Assembly: GCF_030704535.1 (NCBI RefSeq)
Contig: NC_081812.1
Span: 19,167,501-19,231,500, forward strand
DNA: 64,000 nucleotides
Origin: Vitis vinifera
Taxonomy: Eukaryota; Streptophyta; Magnoliopsida; Vitales; Vitaceae
Direction of reading: 5' to 3'
A program made the translations under genes and the position numbers. The notes below the pieces were generated by a model that saw only the letters and a program-made list of their open reading frames with translations, made no database searches and was not told the origin of the DNA. The number at the start of each line of letters is the position of its first letter. Within the stretch, counting starts at the first letter, position 1. Shown here piece after piece: positions 52,183 to 62,699 of the stretch.

Positions 52183-53871
52183 ATGAGGGGCGGCATGGGC
52201 ACTGAGAAGTGGTTCAGTAGTTTGTGGAGGACTTCACGTCAAAAAGTGGCTGAACCCGACAAGAGAATCATAGCAATTTTGGCATTTGAAGTTGCAAGTT
52301 TGATGTCTAAGGTGGTTAATTTGTGGAATGGTTTGAGTGATAGAGAACTTGATAGGTTGAAAGAAGAAATTTTGAACTCACTTGGGATCAGAAAGCTTCT
52401 ATCTGACGATGATAGTTATCTTATGGGTCTTGCACTTGCTGAAATAATTGAGAATTTGGAGATTGTGATGAGGTCCACAGCTAGGCTTGGGAAGAGGTGC
52501 ACGAACCCAAGGTTTCAACATTTTGAATGTTATTTTGATGACTCAATTCAGGATGATGTTGCATGGTGTGGGTGGGAGTATAAATGGAAGAAGATGGACA
52601 GGAAAGTAAAGAAAATGGAGAGATTTGTTGCGGTTACCTCACAACTGTATCAAGAGGTGGAAGTGTTGGCAGAGCTTGAACAGGCATTGAGGAGAATGCA
52701 GGGAAATATGGATTTGGATCGGGTGAAATTGCTGGAGTTTCAGCAGAAGGTTATGTTGCAGCGTCATGAAGTGAGAAATCTATGTGAGATGTCTCCGTGG
52801 AGTAGATCGTATGATTACACCGTCCGACTTCTGGTAAGATCAGTTTTTACCATCCTTGAGAGGATCAAATATATCTTTGGGACTGACCAAATGGCAAAGG
52901 AGGAGGGAAGCGATGTCTGTGATCCCAAAAATACTGATTTGCTTACTCGCAGTCATTCAATTTCAGCTCTAATGCAATCTTCAATTCATCCATCTGAGAA
53001 CAACTCATCAAGGTTTTATTCAGGACCTCTTGGCAGGTCAGCTTCCAGGTCATGGCTAGCGTCTGACAAGGAACAGGCAGATCATTATCAGTCACTTGCT
53101 CATTTGGGAAAGCACTCACATTTGAAAACCAAAAAATTGACTTCTGTTGGACCTTTCAGAGGATGCATGAATGGTGGAAATGATTCTCCTATCCTACAGA
53201 GCTGTTCGACGCTAAGCAATGGCTCTCTGAAGTCGAATGGTATTTGTTCAAAAAATATTGATGTAGTGACAGGTTCCAACACAGAGTCTCTTTTTCACAG
53301 CAAGAGAAGTCATACTAAGGTACCAATTTTCAATTCCAAGTCTAGGTTGTCAAATGCACCTGCATCTACTCTTGGAGATGCTGGTTTGGCTCTCCACTAT
53401 GCAAATGTTATTATATCAATTGAGAAGCTAGCTTCATCTCCTCACTTGATTGACCTTGATACAAGAGATGACCTCTATGATTCATTACCGACAACTGTGA
53501 GAGCCTCTCTAAGGACAAAGCTAAAGTTATATGCCAAAAATTTGGCTTCAACTGTTTATGATGCTGCTCTTGCATCAGATTGGAGTCTGGCATTGGCAAG
53601 GATATTAGAATGGCTAGCTCCACTTGCTCATAACATGATAAGGTGGCACTCTGAGCGGAGCTTTGAGAAGCAGCATATGGTTTGCAAGACCAATGTGCTT
53701 CTGGTGCAGACCCTCTATTTTGCAAATCAAACAAAGACAGAAGCTTCTATTACGGAACTTCTTGTTGGTCTGAACTATATGTGGAGGTTTGGAAGAGAAC
53801 TTAGTGAAAGAGCCTCACTGGAGTCCGTTGGCAGCAAAGCTCATGCTGATTATTTGCTCCCAAGGGTTTAA
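52183..53871 (+). CDS. DUF3475/DUF668 protein, PSK SIMULATOR (PSI)-like
   Basis: 562 residues from the ATG at 52183 (MRGGMGTEKW). The next ATG, at 52195 (MGTEKWFSSLW), fits related proteins better and may be the true start. The coding region is one exon. The N-terminal domain (about residues 35-95; ILAFEVASLMSKVVNLWNGL) is DUF3475. A basic helical region with KWKKMDRKVKKMERF and YDYTVRLLVRSVFTILERIK follows, then a Ser-rich linker. DUF668 starts near residue 397 (LGDAGLALHYANVIISIEKL). PSI proteins have been linked to growth and phytosulfokine responses in Arabidopsis, but this branch (like At5g04550, from memory) is little studied. A 5' UTR intron upstream is likely. The new copia element lies 2 kb upstream. 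Confidence 0.9.
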   Translation: MRGGMGTEKWFSSLWRTSRQKVAEPDKRIIAILAFEVASLMSKVVNLWNGLSDRELDRLKEEILNSLGIRKLLSDDDSYLMGLALAEIIENLEIVMRSTARLGKRCTNPRFQHFECYFDDSIQDDVAWCGWEYKWKKMDRKVKKMERFVAVTSQLYQEVEVLAELEQALRRMQGNMDLDRVKLLEFQQKVMLQRHEVRNLCEMSPWSRSYDYTVRLLVRSVFTILERIKYIFGTDQMAKEEGSDVCDPKNTDLLTRSHSISALMQSSIHPSENNSSRFYSGPLGRSASRSWLASDKEQADHYQSLAHLGKHSHLKTKKLTSVGPFRGCMNGGNDSPILQSCSTLSNGSLKSNGICSKNIDVVTGSNTESLFHSKRSHTKVPIFNSKSRLSNAPASTLGDAGLALHYANVIISIEKLASSPHLIDLDTRDDLYDSLPTTVRASLRTKLKLYAKNLASTVYDAALASDWSLALARILEWLAPLAHNMIRWHSERSFEKQHMVCKTNVLLVQTLYFANQTKTEASITELLVGLNYMWRFGRELSERASLESVGSKAHADYLLPRV

Positions 53872-54480
53872 TAACATTGCTTGCAATCTTTGAATTGTGA
53901 TCTATCACAAAAGATTTCTTGCTTTCTATGATAAAAGATGATTGAGATCATTGGGTTTGAGTAGTCGGCAACACTTCTGTAAGGCTACTTATGTTTTGGA
54001 TGCAGCTTGGCCAGCAGTGCTCCCTGCTCGGCTATTTGGGCATTGCTGTTTCTTATACTTCGGAATCCTTGTCATCGAGAGAGCATTTTCTGATGCTTAA
54101 GGTACCGTATGGAGCATCCAAACAGTTATTTGTTCCTCCTATTTTGAGTTGAATTGTTATGTTGGCATCCACAAATTTTATTTGTATAAAGAATGAATTT
54201 AGAACTCACAGCCACATCCTTGTAAAGAATAGCAGTGGACCATTAAGCTCGCCTTTGTCCTATTAATGGTTTATATTCAGAATATCAATCCTTTAGCATA
54301 CTCGTTGATTTATCGTATAGCATTATAAATAGAATATTTCATGAAGGCTTGACCTTTTTTTGTTAAGAACAATGCTATTTGTTGCGAATACCTTTGCTGA
54401 ATGGGTGTGCTGAAACACTCGATGGCATTGCGCATAATTTTGTACAAAATTAATGGCATTTTGCCCATGTGAGTAGTGAG
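53872..54480. other. 3' UTR and downstream sequence of the DUF668 gene
   Basis: The 3' UTR probably covers 53872 to about 54200. No other gene is seen. Confidence 0.4.
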
Positions 54481-54489
54481 CAAAGCTAT

Positions 54490-55232
54490 TGGGCATCTAC
54501 TCTGGGTGATCACGAAAACATCGGCATATGTTGTTGATACATCGTGTATCGAAAAAGATGGATATGATATATAAGTAAGATATATCGATTGGCGGAAATA
54601 TCGGTAATCATGGATATATTGATAATACAAGTAATAAATAAAAATATTTTGTGTCAAAATGTACCAATCTTTTTAAATAAAAATCATAAAAACATTTTAA
54701 TCACATAATTAGTATATTTATAATAATTTAGTTTTAAATTAATGATTTAATTTTATTTTGATATTCAAGTGTAATAATAGTCTATTGAGAGAACATTAAC
54801 TTAATATATTTTTAAATTAGTATAACATTAAATTTAAATGAGTACATTTTTACAATTAATTAATATGCTTTTAATAAGTAAATTAACTTAGTATAGTAAT
54901 ATATTTGAATCACATAATTAGTATATTTACAATAATTTAGCTTTATAATAAGTGTATATTCACAAAGTTCACATTTTTAATTAATTGACGTGATATAATT
55001 AAATTTAATATTACAAGTCATATTATAAATATATAATTTTTTTTTAACAAAATAACTTTAAAATGTCTATTATACTTCTAATTTTTTTTTCTAAAAGTTG
55101 TTTTTTACATTTTCATGAGTTTTGATTAATTTTTTATCTATCGATGTGTTAAAATATCAATCAATATATTTTCAATCTATCCGTAAAATCCAAGTACTGA
55201 TATATTCACGATTATCGATATTTTCATCCTTA
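54490..55232. mobile_element. Old hAT-like element remnant related to the 56188-57629 element
   Basis: The right end, read on the minus strand, begins AAGGATGAAAATATCGAT and continues with ATATATCAGTACTTGGATTTTACGG. This closely follows the left end of the element at 56188 (AAGGATTGAAATATCGG, then GGTACTTCGATTTTACGG). The interior is AT-rich with scattered ATATCG words. The left end and target duplication are not clear, so the copy is probably old or damaged. Confidence 0.5.
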
Positions 55233-56179
55233 TTACATGCGAATAATAATGCTTTTCTCTTTAACATTAAGGCAAATTTTTTTTTATTTTTTTTGTATTA
55301 GCAGTTAACATGCTAGTGCTATTGCATAATTTTTTTAATTCATAATTTATGCCAGCATTTCATTCTATCAGTGTAGAACTGTGAGTGTATATAGCTTAGT
55401 GTTGTCTGGTTGGTAACCGTAATTCAGGCTTGTGGATTATTTTGCATCTTCTCCCGTTTCATGGGAACTATATTTGTACTGAATAACTGAATATCATAAT
55501 TAGTCTCGTTTTCCTGGAAATCTCTGATCTCTTTCCATCCTATCAAATTACTCAAACCTAAACAACTTTATGGCCTTGGCTGACGATGTGTCCCATGCCG
55601 AAGGGGAGCATAATCTGATCGATGGTCTGGTTCGAATTTTAAATTACTAGTATATATACATTGATTCATTTATAATTTATAACCCAAAAATGAAATGATT
55701 TAGCATCCTTTTCTACTTCTCCTTTCACCTTTCCCCTTTTCATTTGAATTTCTCTTCTTTAAAATGAAGCTGTATTTGCTACAGTCATTATTTTTTTGAA
55801 AGGACTTACACATGGAAAATTAAAGTGTTAAGATTACGTTTGACTGATGAAACGGTCCATTTCTATTGGGTGATGCATAATGACTACGCCTTGGGAGTTT
55901 AATGGATTTGCAATTACCGTTGATGGATTGGAAACCCATTTAGAAACATGGGTTTGTTTTACCCCGTGTAGTGTCAAAAATTATTAAAAATTAATATTGT
56001 AAATACATTGAATTTCCAATTAATTTTCTTTTGCAATATTTCCAAACATTAATATTTCATAAAGTTTCCACTTGTAATTTTTTCATTAGATTGGTTGATA
56101 ATTATCCATAACATAAAAGACGCTCTTTGAACTTGCACGATCGTTTTAGTTTGAAGTATATCTGTTTAAATAAATGGTT
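55233..56179. other. Intergenic DNA between two transposon copies
   Basis: AT-rich. No gene or repeat structure recognised apart from T-runs. Confidence 0.4.
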
Positions 56180-56942
56180 TGTGTAGCCAAGGATTGAAAT
56201 ATCGGTTTTTACGGATATATCGGTACTTCGATTTTACGGATATATCGGAAATATCGGAGAAATATTGGTGGATATTTTTTCACAAATATCGATAAAGTGA
56301 AAATTATTTAAAATTAATAGGAATGCTTAAAAAAACTTCAAAAAATGATAAAATAAGTAAAAATACACATTTTAAAGTTATCTTGTAAGTGTAATTGACA
56401 TATATATAATTAAGAAGAAAAATATCGTAAACGAAGATATATTGGTAGATTCGATATTTGAATTTTAAAAATAATATATATGAATTTTGAAAGTATATAG
56501 AGTTAGAATTGAGTTAAAAAATATTTGATTTTATTGAATAAAAATAATTTATACATAAATATAATACATATGATATTACAATAGTCCTTATATTAAGGAA
56601 GAGATCGATGTGATTTCATTATATTGTTAGATGAAGATGACCTAATTTGTTGAAGATAATATTTATTTAAAAAATTTTAAAATATTTTTCTTAAAAACAT
56701 GTTTTATTATATTTTAAATGAAAATTAAATTAATTTATATAAATATTTTATTTGAGATTTAATTTTTAAAATTTTATTAAAAATATATAGTAATAACTTT
56801 TTTTTATTAATATTAATTTATTTAATAATCAAAATAAAATTTGATAATTTATAATTATTTATATGGATAGAGGAAAATTGTTCATGATTTGGTTTTTTTT
56901 TTGACCTTTACTAAATCTAAAAATTAAAAAGGCCACCACTTT

Positions 56943-57014
56943 TGAAGTTGCCCTCCAGCCGAGAGAATTCCCCTTTTCTCTCCCCTTTTCTGAAGTTGCC
57001 CTCCAGCCGAGAGA
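56943..57014 (+). repeat. 24-bp direct repeat inside the hAT element
   Basis: The sequence TGAAGTTGCCCTCCAGCC plus GAGAGA occurs at 56943-56966 and again at 56991-57014 without a difference, 48 bp apart. The context is CT-rich and looks like a gene leader. Confidence 0.85.
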
Positions 57015-57090
57015 CTTTCTTCCTCTGCCACTCTCAATCCTCGCAGGTACTAATCTAATCACGTTGATATTATTTTTTTTTGCAACCCCC

Positions 57091-57170
57091 GTTTGATTTC
57101 CAAGAAAATCCATCCCCCATTCGATTTCCGGGAAAATTCATCCTCGTTTGATTTCCGAGAAAATCCATTC
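57091..57170 (+). repeat. Three tandem units of about 27 bp inside the hAT element
   Basis: Units begin at about 57091, 57119 and 57146. Each carries GATTTCC, then RRGAAAATYCATYC. They differ by a few bases. Confidence 0.8.
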
Positions 57171-57637
57171 AAAACCCCCAAAGAAAACCAAAAAATTTGC
57201 TTTTTTTTTGCTCCCTGTGATTTCTGGATCTGTTTTAAGGGTCTCTTTGCTGTTGTGCCATTGGATTTAAATTTCACGAACCCTAAATCCACGATTTTTG
57301 AGCCAGATTTTGTATCCTGTGTGCGGGCTGGATTGGTAGGAAATATCGGGAAATTTTCCGAAAAATCGGTAAAAAATACCGAAATATCGGCGATATTTTC
57401 GGCGATATTTTAAAATTCTCCTCCGATTGCTCCGCGCGTCAGTCCACTCGCGATTTTTCTTCGATAAATCGGTGCTTCACCGATATTTCGCCGATATATC
57501 GACGATTTTGCCGATTTTTTGCCGATTTTTCCGTCGATCGATAATCGGTGACGATTATCGTTTCGATGCTGCCCGATATCCGATATTTCTTCGAAATATC
57601 GGCGATATTTTCCGATTTTTCAATCCCTGTGTGTAGC

Positions 57638-58594
57638 TGATAACACGACTATTAGAAATATCTTTATAAACTAATGACTTGTATTGATATTCAATAATGA
57701 CAATCATGGTATCAAAATAAGGATATTTTATTATGACAATCTCAAATGTTATTATTATTATTTTTATTTTAAAGTGACAAGTCAATTATAATTTGATTTA
57801 AAAATAAATCAAAAAGTTAAAGTAATTGCATAAGAAAATGAAATAAAGAAAAATTGAAAAGCATCAATCAAGCCCTTTTCGATTTAACCATGGAGCTATC
57901 CTTTTCCTTGTTTTTCCGTCGTGTAGAATCATCATTATGTTCATATTTTTGCCATTCCTTCTTATAAAATATGGCAAAAATATTTGATGATATATTTGAT
58001 GTATATGATGATATTATGATATACTCACTCTTTTCATGGGGACTGTTATTTGGGCTGAATAACTCAAATCTCAGAACGACCCTTATTTTCCTGAAAACCT
58101 CTAGCCTTTCCCCCCCAATCAATGAAGTGACCTTTGACTTGCATCTCATGCAGAACGGAGGTGTCTCTGATGTTGCTTAATCCGATTAGGTACACTTTCC
58201 AGGTTTCCAAATAAGGAGAAGAATTTAGTAACTCTTACCTCTTTAAGATATGTGGGCTTTCTTTGAAGTAGCTAGACATTTACTAACTTTTCCACCATGG
58301 TTTGCTACACAGACTGAGAACCACTTAATTTAAATACGCTGATGCCACGGATGTTGACTGCAAAATCAGATCTCTGTCATGTGTCATTTGAGTAAGATTC
58401 AGGCTTATCGTTATTCACCACATGGGTAGACAACATAAATCTAAAGGATCGAAATACATATATATATATATATTAATCTAAAGGAGTCGAAATTACTTGA
58501 TATAAAAAACATAGTCCCTTATGCTGATTTGATCAATGATAGATCACCCTTATACAATCTGAACTTGGACTTTTTTCATCATCTCCTTTCATGG
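57638..58594. other. Intergenic region and P450 3' UTR
   Basis: AT-rich, with a short TA run near 58458-58474. The 3' UTR of the leftward P450 should lie within about 58350-58594. No gene seen. Confidence 0.45.
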
Positions 58595-60212
58595 TCATCG
58601 ATCCCTAACAATACGCTTTCTGGGTATTGCTTTCAGAGGTACTAGCTTTCTCAGTGTTAGGCCCACCCTCTCATTCATGTCAATTGTTTCTGGTGTTAAA
58701 TTACTGCCAAGCTCCCAATCAAAACAGTGAAGCAGTGAGGCCAGAACAAAGGGCACTACTTTGTGAGCGAATGGCATACCTATGCACATCCGTCTCCCTG
58801 ATCCAAATGGAATCAACTCAAAATTCTGCCCCTTGTAGTCTATATCAGAGCCTAAAAACCTCCGCGGCTTGAAAGAGAGGGGCTTGTGCCAGGCTTCCGG
58901 GTCCCTTCCAATCGACCAGGCATTTACAAAAACTTGGGTATTTTGGGGTATGAAATAGCCCATGAAGTTAGTGTCTTGCAATGCATTTCGTGGAATCAGT
59001 AAAGGAAGCGCGGGATGCAAGCGTAGAGTTTCCTTCACCACAGCTTGCAAATATAGCAGTTCATCGATGTCGCTCTCTTCAACCTTCCTATCTGGTCCAA
59101 CAACTCGATCAAGCTCCTCTTTAACCTTTCTCATTGACTTGGGTTTGCGGAGTAGCTCTGTCATTGCCCATTCGATTGTACTGCTTGTAGTTTCTGTCCC
59201 TCCGAAGAACATTTCCTGCATTGATCATGGACACATTCAACAATGAGATCGAATTCAACTTTATTCACGGTGTAAACAGCAGTACAAAAAAGGTTACCAG
59301 TATGATTATATTCATATTCCTCTCTGATAATTTCTCAGATCCTTCTTTCCCATCACGTCTGTACTCCAACAACACATCCAGGAAATCCCTCTTCTCCTTC
59401 TCTATACCTGTCTGTCGCTCCTCAACCCTCTCCTTCACAAATCCCGCAATGATATCCATGGCTCGTCCCAATTCTCTCACCATGTTCCTCTTGATCCCCT
59501 GTGGGTCCAGCCATTTCAAAAATGGGAAGAAGTCCGCCGTGTTAGGCTTCCCGGCCAACTCCATGATTTTGTTCATGGCATCATAGAACTCGTTCCCTTC
59601 CTTGGGCTTCATGTCGAAGAAATCACGGGACAGCATGAGGTTGGCGATGAGGTTGAATGCCACACAAAATACAAGGTGGGAAACTTCCACCTCACCTGAT
59701 CCTCCCTGTACACGCGCCATTGTAGCATCATCCTCAATCCACTGGATCATCCTGTCAACACACTTGTGTCGGAGGGGAGCCATTTCATTGATCCGCTTGA
59801 TGACTAGGAGTTCACTGGAGCACACCTTCCGGAGAGTTCTCCAGTAGGTGCCGTAGTTGCTCATAGCCATTGATCCTTGATTGTAGTTCAAAGCAGTTAA
59901 TGCACATGGGACCTTGCGGTCGGAGAAAGGAAGGTCATGATTCTTGAAGAGTTCAGCTGCCACCTTGGCTGATTGTATCACCACGGTGTTTATGGCCCCA
60001 AGCTGTAACCAGAGAACGGGCCCATACTGAGATCGAAGCCTGTACAGGGTCTGGTGAGGCATGGTTCCCAGATCAAATATGTTGCCAAGGATTGGCCACC
60101 CTTGGGGCCCTGGAGGTCGCAATTTGGTTGAACCTTTTCTGGGCTTTATCCGTCTCAGCAGGACTAGTAACGCCGCAGAGAAGAAAGCACTCCACCAAAG
60201 AAGCGAACTCAT
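58595..60212 (-). CDS. Cytochrome P450, CYP76 family (CYP76A-like)
   Basis: A haem monooxygenase anchored in the ER membrane. Exons (minus): 59298-60212 and 58595-59215, joined in phase 0 (1536 nt, 511 residues, the usual length). The single intron lies just before the oxygen-binding helix, as is typical for this P450 clan. Seen: N-terminal anchor (about 3-20), hinge LRPPGPQGWPILGN, I-helix GGTETTS about 310-316, ETLR at 367-370, and haem motif FGSGRRMCIG at 442-451 with Cys449. The usual PERF motif reads FKPRRF (420-425), an unusual change. The wording GTMPHQTLYRLRSQYGPVLWLQLG and the SAKVAAELFKNHD region are most like CYP76A. CYP76 enzymes oxidise monoterpenols, diterpenes, alkaloid precursors or fatty acids; the substrate here is unknown. 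Confidence 0.93.
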
Positions 60213-60272
60213 GCTCTACTCTATTTTCTTTCCAGTTTATGTTGTTCTCCATCTTTGTTCATCGCAACCACC

Positions 60273-60280
60273 TTATATAA
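60273..60280 (-). promoter_or_regulatory. TATA box of the P450 gene
   Basis: The minus-strand sequence TTATATAAGG lies about 60-70 nt before the ATG at 60212, predicting a short leader of roughly 35 nt. Confidence 0.6.
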
Positions 60281-60299
60281 AAAAGAGTGACCCTATTGT

Positions 60300-61480
60300 A
60301 TTTAACAATGCGCTACCAAGTGCTTTAGAAATTACAGTTTGAAAATATCATAATGAAAAAAACAAAACTAAAGAAAGAGGAAGGAGTGATTGAAGTGGCT
60401 CTTTCAATTGTTCAACTGAGAGCCACTTGTTTTCTATTTGTATGCGTTTCTTGAACAGAGGAGCACAGGGGAATTTCTTAGGTTGGTCGAGTTTCTAACG
60501 GCCTCACAACTTTTGCTCACTCATCTAACTCCTAACAATTATTGTCACTGATTTCTAAAATACTGAAAAATGGTAAATTGAGTCCATGGCTTTTCACCTT
60601 CTCAATTAATGCTTTGATTATTTGCTTTTCTTCTTCCTGGTGAAACGATCGAAGTCTACTGAGCTTGAGCTTTAGAGACATTCGCACAGTTACACCTTAG
60701 CCTATTCAACTACTGATATAAAATATGTTGAATTAATAATTTACTTGTCATACAATTTCCATTATTATTATTTTTTTGAAATTCACCATCTACAAGCTTC
60801 CATTATTTTTGGTTCAATATAAAATGATAGGATTTGGAAACCGTGCAAGTTTTGTAGGTTGCTCTGTATATAGTCCTCATGTGAGTGTTTCCCCGGAATT
60901 CGTGCTAATTTCTCGCTATGGTCGTGATTTTTTTTTTCTGTGATACTTGGTTTGATTCTGGAGATCCAGAATGAGGTACGCAAAACAAAAATAAAAATAA
61001 AAAATGTCACTATTCTTCCTCGAACCTATAACATTAGTGGAGGAGGGGGGCCGGCATTCAGTGATTCACGCACGCCGGAGTAGAGTTGTGGGCCCATCTT
61101 TGGTTGGGAAGTCCTCTCACATTCAATGGATGATCCAGCCCATAAAGGATGGGTTGTATTTTGGAAGATCCAGTTATCGGCTCCGCATTTTCCTCGATCG
61201 ACACCACGTAGGCCCACTTACATGTGCCCTGTGTATATATTATTATTTTATTATATTTTAAATTTGATTTGCTATTTTTCTTTTTGCACCTTCATTCAAA
61301 TAAGATTTTCTTTATATCTTTTCTTTCACATCTCTCGTCCGTTTCCCACTCTTATCTCTCTCATTTTTATTTATTTATTTATTTTTTAAATTAAGTTTCT
61401 ATTTCATTTCTTTGATTTTGCAAGCAGCCAAGTCCATGCATGTCAACTTCCTCCAAGCTCCACAAATACCCATCATCTTT
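60300..61480. other. Intergenic region upstream of the P450 gene
   Basis: No gene recognised. Short frames at 60783-61010 and 61004-61261 have no family motif. A CT-rich and T-rich stretch spans 61260-61400. Confidence 0.4.
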
Positions 61481-61486
61481 TATCTC

Positions 61487-61616
61487 CACATTTGGAGACT
61501 ACAAATTGATGGAGAGATCACGCCTAAAGCAACTGGTGAATTCCACGCAAACCATGGACGATGAGTTGATCAAGAAGTACTTCAAAGCAATCAACTATGG
61601 GATGATGAAGGTTCTT
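61487..61616 (+). pseudogene. NADH-dependent glutamate synthase (NADH-GOGAT) gene fragment
   Basis: Two adjacent pieces match one stretch of plant NADH-GOGAT. Frame one (61487-61552) gives IWRLQIDGEITPKATGEFH. Frame two (61560-61616) gives [19 protein letters not shown]. From memory the enzyme has [44 protein letters not shown] in the same order. A frameshift separates the pieces, the match stops at VL, and nothing else of this very large gene is visible nearby. It is therefore a small copied or left-over fragment and not a gene. The parent enzyme makes glutamate from glutamine and 2-oxoglutarate in plastids. Confidence 0.75.
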
Positions 61617-61639
61617 GGTTCTTACCATCTTTAAATTAT

Positions 61640-62430
61640 TAAGAAATATATTTATTTATTTTTATCTAGAATTTTGAAAATCAAAGCTTAAGAAGAGTTT
61701 TTGCCCTGGTTTTGGATTAGTTAATTAATTTAAAAGATCTAATAATAATAATAATTAATAAAATATAGATGATATTATTTTTCATAAATATTTTTCTTTT
61801 ATTTATTTAAGAAGTTATTTATATTTAATAAAATTTTATATCTTCATGATTCAAACTTTGGGTCAACTTAATTTTTAACATAGGCTTGGACAAAAATGAT
61901 ATTAAATGTAATGTAATTAAATTTGAAAAAAAAATGGAGTAGAATATTTTAAACTAACATTAGATGATATCTCTATTTTCATTTATTATGCTTCAATTTT
62001 TCATTAATTCTATTTTTAGTTTAATTTTACTCATTGTTTTTCCTTGATTCTAATCTTAGGTTTTCATGTTTCATCCCCTAAGATAACTTTTTAGCCCCTC
62101 ATGATGATGATTTCATTCACATAATTTATAATAGAAGAATAAAGAACCATGCTTAAATAAAAAATAAAAATATTCAATTGATTTAATTAATAAAATGGAG
62201 AAAACACACAAAAAATCTTCAATATTGTTTTCTCCATAACCTAAGAAAATCCAAAGCGTCTAAAAAAGAAATCTAATGTCCTATTTATACGCCAAAAATT
62301 AAGTTGACATATGACAAGATCCTAGAGAACACATTAAAGCTTCCTTCCAAATCAAGGGTTTTCAATTTGTTGTAATATGTGGTTCATATTGAATGAAAGA
62401 CATATGGAGAAAAATGGGCAAATGTCGGAG
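61640..62430. other. AT-rich intergenic DNA
   Basis: Very AT-rich. Nothing recognised. Confidence 0.45.
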
Positions 62431-62439
62431 CGAAGCGAT

Positions 62440-62690
62440 GACATTTGCCATTCAAGCTTGTATTTTTATTGTTGTAGGCAAATGATAGGTTCAGAGGGTT
62501 GCCCCCCGTGATACAGTTTAAGGGCATTTTTGGATTTTCATTACTTGAGGGTTAATATAAATATCATTTTATGTAATCCTAATTTAAGATATAATGAAAG
62601 TCTTTTTCTCTATTCCCGTGGATGTAGACAATATGCCGAACCACGCTAAATCCAAGTGTTTTTCTTTTCGTTTTCTCTAATTTTCACCAT
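62440..62690 (+). repeat. Copia-type LTR remnant
   Basis: Near 62617-62645 the words CCCGTGGATGTAGACAATAT and GCCGAACCACG match the same region of the young copia LTR (CTCCGTGGACGTAGGCAAAT, GCCGAACCACG), followed in both by a TTTTCTTT and TTTTCTCTAATTTT segment. This block is characteristic of the 3' part of many plant copia LTRs. The borders are not clear and the copy is old, possibly a solo LTR. Confidence 0.55.
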
Positions 62691-62699
62691 AAATTGTTG

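Larger units (their letters stand above)
56188..57629. mobile_element. Non-autonomous hAT-superfamily DNA transposon, 1442 bp
   Basis: The left end CAAGGATTGAAATATCGG and the reverse complement of the right end, CAGGGATTGAAAAATCGG, match at 16 of 18 positions. The 8-bp sequence TGTGTAGC directly flanks both sides (56180-56187 and 57630-57637), the duplication length made by hAT transposases. Both subterminal regions are packed with ATATCGG and CCGATAT words, as expected for transposase binding sites. No transposase frame is present. The interior (about 56880-57340) has different, C-rich composition and tandem repeats, possibly captured host sequence. Confidence 0.88.
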
